DNA of 64,000 nucleotides from the NCBI RefSeq assembly GCF_023343835.1, contig NC_064438.1, positions 12,939,077 through 13,003,076 of the forward strand, given 5' to 3'. Position numbers and translations under genes: made by a program. The notes beneath the pieces are model-generated. The model made no database searches, was not told the origin of the DNA, and saw only the letters and a list, made by a program, of their open reading frames with translations. This document shows, one piece after another, positions 57,649 through 64,000 of this stretch (positions within the stretch are counted from its first letter, which is position 1; each line of letters starts with the position of its first letter). This DNA is from Lagopus muta (Eukaryota > Chordata > Aves > Galliformes > Phasianidae).

Positions 57649-60600
57649 GTAGGTGTGCGGAGGGTGTCGCGGCTCATCCCAGGGGGCCCGGCGAGGCGAG
57701 GGGAGGCGTTCTCCGGGACTGTCACGGTGCCGTGAAGGCGCTGAGGGCGTTCGCCGGGATGATGTCATGGCCCCAGCCGCTGTCAGAGCGTCAGGTGGGC
57801 GCCGTGACGTCACGCGGCGGGGCGGGGGGGCCGCCGAGCGGCGCTTCTGTCAGGCGGCGCGCGAGGTGCTGGGGGGCGTGAAATGGCGGCCGGCGGGGGG
57901 CGTCGGGGCGCGAAATGGCGGCGGGGACGTCGCCTCGATCTCCCCCCTCAGCGGTGGGGACTGCGGCGGCGACCCCGCAACGCACAAAAGTACCGCGACG
58001 TATTCCTGAGGTGCAACTTCTGTTTTTTTTCTCGACGGGTTTTTATTATTTTATTATCATCTTCTTTATTTGCGCCTGTTCTCTTCCGTATGGAAGGAGG
58101 GACGGGGCTCTCCGGTAGCGAATATAAACTCGGAATACCAGTCGTACAAGAGTGAAATACCACGATGGTACGTCAGGGGCTGGAAATTTGTGTCATTCCA
58201 GCTGAGGTTCTAAGATTTTGTCCCTTTTTTCTGGATTGCTAAAAGTTATTTCCCTCTTTTCTTACCATTCCTGTGTCCAGAAATGCCCATTTCCAAGCCC
58301 CGTTTTTTTGTCAGCGTTTTAGTCTGACACCAAACGCTCAATTCTGAGTGCACTTAAGAAACATTTTTAGTTCCATTCCTTCATGGCAGAACAGCCCTGG
58401 TGCTGGACCTGGACTGTGATCTGGTTTCAGTTTGGGAAAATGGAAAGTGGAACTCATAGGGCTGAAGTGAATAGGTCTGAGCAACTCCCGTGGTGGGATA
58501 TGCCTGTCCTAAAACCCCATAACTGCTATCAGCACCCTGATCCCCACATGGGAGTCTAGGGAAGCCCCATTTCTGGCTCTCAGTTTGGAGCTGCGGTAAT
58601 ACCGATACGTTACCAGCTTCTTTCATGAGTTATTTCATTTTGCAAAAGCCCAGTTGTACAAGAAATGACTCTTGAAAATACTCCGAATACTAAGGTTTCC
58701 TCTCAGAGAATGCAACCACAGAAACCCCAGGGCGTTCCGGTTGTCTTACAGGTGTGACCCACAAGGTCAGCAGGTTCAGGGATGCCCAGGAAACTTAATT
58801 CTTCCCTGAAGCAAAATAGCTTCTGTTTTCTGTTTAAGTGACCTTACTGTCTGCTTTATGGCTTTCCTGTATACACTTTGCTGTCAGAACCTACAAGGAA
58901 CAGAGGTTTTTGGAAGCTTTTGTTTCCTTTTTCAAGGAGCAGATGGTTTTGGGACATTATGCTTTTGTTACCTTTTTCAAATGAATAAAAGTGAAAATTT
59001 CCATCAAATTTGTTATAATGTGTATCTCACCTCACGATTAAACTTTGAAAGCTGTTTGCTTATTCCTTTGAGTCTGTGTTTGCTGCAGCCTTCCAGCCTG
59101 TTTCCCAGTACCCCCAGCTGTCACCAAAGCCTTCTGCGTATGGAAAGAAGAATGTGTGATAATTACATTGCTCAAAGAGACTGTACACCAGCAATTACTG
59201 TGTGAGGGCTGTATTAGTGTCTACAGTGGAATTTTTTTGAAACAACTTCTAATGATGGGAGAGCGTTACATTAGCAGTATTCATTCTTAGGATTTTTGAA
59301 GGTTGTTTTGCTTCCTTTCCACCACTTTGTGCACAGTGCTTGTTTTCTGAATGGAGCTGCTCACAGGTGATGTGATTTAGAATCTGTGGATCATTCCATT
59401 CACATGAGTGAATTCTGCATTCTTATACAACAGCTCTGTAGCCAAGAAGACGCTTCCCAGTGCTGCTGAGAAGCAGCAACTGCAGTTTCTATTTTAGGAG
59501 AAAAGAGAAAATTATAGTTCAAGAGAATAATCAATTTATTAGCATAGGTTCTTAAAGACCAGTGTTAGGAAACTTGGTGCCGTATGTGTCCATTGGCCTG
59601 TCTCTCTCAATAGTTGTTGAATCCATAGGTTGGTGTTAATTAAATTCTGCAGTGGGCTGTCCCTTTGCAGACAGCTGGCAGACTGAGCGAAGATGGGTCA
59701 GAGATGTAGGAGAGCCTGGAGTTGCTGAGGTTTGTGAGGAAAGTACATGAAGGAAGACCAGGAAGTATTTCAGTGGGAATGTGTAATGAATTGAAGGTAT
59801 TGTGATATCCTGACGGGGAGGGATTGAGAGTACAGGTGTAAATACCAGGAAAACAGACTTCTGCAGAGTGACTACTCCTGTTTTTATTGTGATAGCAAGG
59901 AGATTGGAACAGACTTCTATAGAAAGATAGTCTTGACTGATTTGTTTTCCATAAAAACAAATGGCACTACTTCTCTGTGGCATGCTGCCTTCCAAGTACA
60001 GTGTTATTGCATTCATTCTTTGTAGGAGCTGAATTTGAGTCAGTGATCTTTCTCAACATAAAGACCTCCCTTCTATTAGGTTCCCTGGGCTAACTGGTTT
60101 CTCTGATGCATTATACTTCTGAGTTGGCTGCTCTTACACTGAGGCATAATGTCAGACTTATAATTTCAGGTGTTAATGTGTGCACTGAGATTGTTCAAAT
60201 GAATTTTGTCTATCCTGCTTACCAGGACTGAACTGGTACCAGCCGTGTTTGCTGCCTCTCCTCACTAAAAGTAGCGCATACGGGTTCTGTCATCTTCGTT
60301 TTATTTGTGTGTGTGTTTGTACAACTTCCCCTTTTAGATTGGTTTATAGATGTGGTTGGAAAGCAGTTATACTGTTTCAGATACACTGAGTTGATTCCCA
60401 TTAGCAGCCTGGTGTATGATTAATGGCCATAATAACCCTAATAATACTTAGTGAGTGGAGTGTTGCTTTCCTTGCAACAGATCTTTAAAGATCTTTTCTT
60501 TGAGATATAGTTTCATTTTACACAGATTATCCCTGCCATTTGTTTTTCCATCATTTGATTCATGGACACAAAATTCACTTGTCTTAGGTTTCCATAGTTC

Positions 60601-62382
60601 TTGAAGGTAACTGTTTCAAACTACTTACTCTGTATAAACATGTAAAGTTCCACGTTGATAAATATCAGTAAATATTTGGGAGCCTGAAAAGTCTGTAGTA
60701 AAAGTAACTGTGTGAGCCAAAGCCACATCCCATTCAGCTGGGTAAGGCTAGGTGTACAGCCTCACTGTGAACCATTACTGACTTGTTACTCCTTATTTAG
60801 AATTAACAATTACATGGACAGCCCTCGAGAAGGACTGGGAACATAGGATAATTCTGCCTCAGTGTATGAATTTTTAATATTGTTGGTGACTTTTAGTTTT
60901 TATTTTTTCTACCTCTGATTTTTTACATTTGTTCTGATGGGCTCTAAAGTGGTGTGCCACTTATCTTGCTGTGCTCAAGAAAGTCAAACACAAATGTACT
61001 CGGCATCAAGCTGCCATTTCCCTCTTATCAGAGTTCCTCTTTTCCTTGAGAGCAGCTGTTTAATTTTTACTAGATTACTTTAATAATTGATTTTCATGCA
61101 GGAAATGAGTTGCTCGTGAGGTCCTAACTGATAATATTTGTGTGAAAAAAACTTTTTAGTTAAAGTTCTTCACACAGAGGGTGGTGAGGCACTGGAACAG
61201 GTTGCCCAAGGAGGCTGTGGATGCCCCATCCCTGGAGGCATTCAAGGCCAGGCTGGATGTGGCTCTGGGCAGCCTGGTCTGCTGGTTGGCGACCCTGCAC
61301 ACAGCAGGGGGTTGGAACTAGGTGATCATTGTGGTCCTTTTCAATCCAGGCCATTCTATGATTCTGCAGTTCCTTGCACCTTCCCCTACTTCCCTCGGGC
61401 ACCTTTCATCCTTCCCTTCCCAAGAGCTTTGGCCTTTGGAAGCTGCTTGTGCAGAAAAGGTTCTGCCAGTGCAGAAAGCAGCATTTGTGACAGTGATCCC
61501 TGTAGGATTCGGGAATAGGGACAGGTGTTCTATTACTGCCTCCCTCACACGTTATTGTCCTTGGCCATGTCTTAAATTACTTTCTTGGCTAACTACCCAA
61601 GCAGGATGGTGGCTTAATGTTTACACAGTGCTTTGAACGTGAACAGAGTTTCAGATGTTGAATCACCATAGGAAAATGTCAGGGTTAGGCTTCATATCCA
61701 CTGGCTTGCAGAGGGCATGCCATTACTGTGAGTTCCCTTTGGTTGCTTCCTCTATAGGAGCACGTTCTTGTGTTTGCAAAGATGAGGCATAATTAAACCC
61801 GCATTGCCCACGTACCAAATAAATTGTAGAACTGAGCTGTTGTGAAGCAGAAGCACATGCCAGTGTCCTTCTGTACATCTCTTTAATCATATTCATTTTA
61901 AGTGTTATTCATGTCTGAGGAGAGAGGGTGGTCTACGTACCACAGTGTGAGCATAAATCTATTAATCGAAAATGCGTAGTTATTCATTATCTTGTATTAA
62001 ATACATTTCTCTCAAATTTCTTGTCAGTTGCCAGAGCTAATTTGGAGGGGGTGATGTGTAGTATAAGGATATATTTTGGTCATGGGATCTCCTTCTTTTA
62101 ATGCTGACTAAATGTCCTGTGCCTCTGTCTTTACAGCTTCCAGCTACAGTTTTATTCTGAGCATTAGTGAAGAGGAAGCCAGGGTGAAGGCTTTGAACGA
62201 GTACCTGAGCACTCGTAGTTATATCCAGGGGTTCACATTTTCACATGCAGATGTGGAGGTGTTCAGAAAGTTTTCGGGGCCACCTGTGGACCAGTATTTC
62301 CATGTTGTCCGGTGGTACAGACACATAGAAGCAATCTATGATGGCAGCAGTGAAAAAAATGACCCTTGTAAACTTCAAACAA
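57624..62382 (+). CDS. CARS1: Cysteinyl-tRNA synthetase, cytosolic, 5' part (2 exons; continues beyond window)
   Basis: CARS1 attaches cysteine to tRNA-Cys in the cytosol. Coding exons seen: 57624-57648 and 62137-62382. The first gives MAAAPAEQ plus one base; the second gives 82 codons starting [20 protein letters not shown] and including [15 protein letters not shown], the GST-C-like domain appended to the longer vertebrate CARS1 isoform. This insert mediates protein-protein contacts, and its human counterpart is very similar. The HIGH and KMSKS catalytic exons are not in the window. The ATG has a strong context (A at -3, G at +4) in the CpG island. The frame ends at the GTGAGT donor; the following intron runs to the window end. 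Confidence 0.93.
57805..57812. promoter_or_regulatory. CARS1: Palindromic CRE (TGACGTCA)
   Basis: A perfect 8-bp CREB/ATF site about 160 nt inside intron 1, still within the CpG island. A related TGATGTCA occurs about 45 nt upstream. Confidence 0.6.
61163..61366 (+). repeat. CR1 LINE 3' fragment
   Basis: Same subfamily as the copy at 17956-18237: GGTGAGGCACTGGAACAGGT, CTGTGGATGCCCCATCCCTG, GGCTCTGGGCAGCCTGGTCT and an ATTCTATGATTCTG end. Sharply truncated at its 5' end. Confidence 0.95.
62137..62382 (+). CDS. CARS1: CARS1 GST-C-like domain exon (probable cassette)
   Basis: A 246-nt exon, phase 1 on both sides, so skipping it preserves the frame. It encodes the appended GST-C-like region ([34 protein letters not shown]). 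Human CARS1 has long and short isoforms differing by an 83-residue segment of this sequence. CTTTACAG acceptor, GTGAGT donor. Confidence 0.94.
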
Positions 62383-64000
62383 GTGAGTAATACGAACTTG
62401 GTGGGCAGGTTATAAACTAGCTGCCACTAATGGTTTTTCCTGCTGAGAACTAAGTGTTTCCTTTTGTACTCTCTTGCACAGTTTACAGTTTACTGTATCC
62501 ACTTGTATTCAAGCTCATGAAATTCTTCTTGTGTACTGTTACTGTGTAACTGATGAATCCTGAGCTATTTGAGTGTTACAGCTGTTTCCACAACTCTTTG
62601 GTTTTAGAGCTCCTCAATGTTTGATTATCAAATCCAAATTTGATTATTTGTATTTTCTTTAGAAAGCTTGCCAATGAATAGTAAATGGATATGTGGGTTT
62701 TGGCTGGTTTCCTACAATAGCCCAATTTGTTCTGTGATTTTTTTTTTCTCTCTTGTAATAAAGTAAATTGCATACTGTTTCTGAAGATGGTTATTAACAC
62801 TGAATTTTGAAAGGAATGTTTGGGGTTCTTTTTTAATCCTGGTCATTTAGGAGTTGCTGATGATTTGAGGAAATACTAACAGGTTAATCCAGGTCATGGA
62901 GTAACCATGGGTGCTGGCATTTTTGGGAGCTGCATCATTCTCCTTAGATGATTTCCAGTGAGCTAGTCTAATGTAATTGCTTTATAGTGAGAGCCTTGCT
63001 CTGGGAGTCATGAAATAATAATAATAACAACACAGAGCTGTTTTATAGTGCTTGCAAGATCTGTAAATGAATGCAAAAGGTGTTTGTCATTTTGACTGGT
63101 GGTTGTTGACTAATATGACTCCAATGACATCTTCTCACAACCTGTCATCATACTGTTCTCAGTTCCTAGCAGAGCAGCAGTTAAAGTCAGACCCTATGAG
63201 TGGGTTGCGTATCCATGTGTGTGCCTCCATGCATTTCTGCTGGTTATTGATTTCCTTTCAGCAGTCGAGGGATCTCAGCTGTACCACTGGCTCTGGTAGC
63301 AGATTTAATGCCACTAACTGCTGTTAGCCTGCAGGATTTCATGGATCAAGGTGGGGCAAGACAAGAGAAGCTTTCAGTTTTCCTGTCCGTTAAATCTTTG
63401 ACGTTAAGCCTCTTTTCCTCAATGATTGTGTCCTGTTAGCTTTATGATCTGTGCGTATATATTGTAAGTCCTGAAAAAATGCTCTTCAGTGTTCAGTGTG
63501 AAATATCATATGGATCTGCCAGGCTTCTTAGGCCAGTGTGTTTTTGAATATATCAGAGTGCCCCAGAAATGGCTTAGAGCAAATGAACTTTGGTTCAGCA
63601 GGGGGAAAGTTGCTGTTGGCAGGGATGTGTTTGAGCAGACTGAAAAGCATGCCTGTTGCTTTGCCCTTGGTGTCCATGTAGTGGATATAATGTTGCAGCT
63701 AGCTCACAAACTGAGAACTTTGGGGTGCAGTATCTTCTCCTTATCTCAGTTCCTTTGTTTGTTTGTTTGTTTCCTCATGTTTAGTCTGGTTATAAGTTTA
63801 AAAAAAAAAATTAAAAAATGAAGCTTTACAGCTTTATCTTTTGTTAGACTAACCCACATAGGCTTCCTCCCCTGGGGGAAGTTTTAGCCGCAATTAAGCA
63901 TACCAGGGTAATCTTCTAGATCAAAGAGTAAACAAATCCATACCTTGCTGTATGCTCTGTGTTATGGATAGACAGCTATAGCATTGAAGTCAGTAACGTA
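62383..64000 (+). other. CARS1: CARS1 intron, continues past window end
   Basis: I found no further CARS1 exon here. An open frame at 63489-63821 has no protein resemblance and is not supported. Short A/T runs occur near 63760-63815. Confidence 0.7.

Larger units (their letters stand above)
57345..58000. promoter_or_regulatory. CARS1: CpG-island promoter of CARS1
   Basis: Very GC- and CpG-rich, with several GGGCGG-type boxes, ETS-type GGAAGT and CTTCCGG cores, no TATA box, a CARE-like TTGCATCA at 57587 and a palindromic CRE at 57805. Typical of a TATA-less housekeeping promoter. It produces long spurious frames on both strands, including a 219-codon one on the minus strand. Confidence 0.85.
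57649..62136 (+). other. CARS1: CARS1 intron 1, 4.5 kb
   Basis: Begins in the CpG island with a palindromic CRE (57805-57812) and includes a CR1 copy near 61163-61366. In humans one splice form skips the next exon, so this intron would be extended in that form. Confidence 0.75.

Noticed and set aside
57066..57725. A 219-codon open frame on the minus strand across the CARS1 promoter
   Set aside because: It lies in the CpG island and antisense to the receptor 3' UTR and CARS1 exon 1. GC-rich sequence lacks stop codons by composition, and the translation is Ala/Arg/Pro-rich without any recognisable domain.
61138..61636. Open frames of about 100-126 codons on both strands
   Set aside because: They are created by the CR1 copy at 61163-61366, which is a truncated 3' untranslated-type fragment.
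1..64000. tRNA, rRNA, CRISPR arrays, bacterial operons or complete endogenous retroviruses
   Set aside because: No cloverleaf with A/B boxes, no repeat-spacer pattern, and no gag-pol-env frames were seen. All repeats recognised with confidence are CR1 fragments, simple repeats and short duplications.

Overview
This window looks like nuclear DNA from a bird, most likely chicken or another galliform. The evidence is multi-exon genes with canonical GT-AG introns of vertebrate type, several truncated CR1 retroposons ending in the avian CR1 3' signature (ATTCTATG-like 8-mers), and CpG-island promoters. No prokaryotic or viral gene order is present. The gene order OSBPL5 - death receptor - CARS1, all on the plus strand, matches the mouse distal chromosome 7 / human 11p15.5 segment next to the KCNQ1 imprinted domain.

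Region 1 (1-45.7 kb) is OSBPL5 (ORP5). Nineteen coding exons (2146-44531) encode 814 residues plus the stop. Only the N-terminal ~74 residues, relative to human ORP5, lie upstream of the window. A PH domain (exons at 4484, 10109 and 18261), the ligand-binding ORD (26644-40451, with the EQVSHHPP signature split across two exons) and a C-terminal tail anchor (44396-44531) are all visible. Introns hold CR1 fragments, a TG microsatellite and short tandem repeats. One CR1 ends only 23 nt before an exon.

Region 2 (45.7-47.3 kb) is intergenic and contains a dense cluster of interlocking inverted repeats, including a perfect 28-bp palindrome.

Region 3 (47.3-57.3 kb) is a ten-exon TNF-receptor-superfamily gene encoding 415 residues: signal peptide, about three cysteine-rich domains, one membrane span, a long cytoplasmic spacer and a C-terminal death domain. 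It occupies the position of the mouse decoy receptors Tnfrsf22/23/26 but retains a full death domain. Reading through its transmembrane exon stays open for 42 more codons and then meets a canonical AATAAA, so it may also make a death-domain-less decoy by alternative polyadenylation.

Region 4 (57.35 kb to the end) is the 5' end of CARS1 (cytosolic cysteinyl-tRNA synthetase): CpG-island promoter with an ATF4-type CARE motif, a short first coding exon, and the 246-nt symmetric exon for the GST-C-like appended domain. The catalytic exons lie beyond the window.

The three genes do unrelated jobs: lipid exchange at ER-plasma membrane contacts, death or decoy signalling, and tRNA charging. They form a conserved neighbourhood rather than a pathway. 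The most notable observations are the death-domain-bearing receptor at the rodent decoy locus, its possible built-in decoy isoform, the palindrome cluster, the CR1-exon junction in OSBPL5, and the ATF4-like site at CARS1. All splice sites were assigned by eye from GT-AG boundaries, reading phase and remembered human protein sequence.
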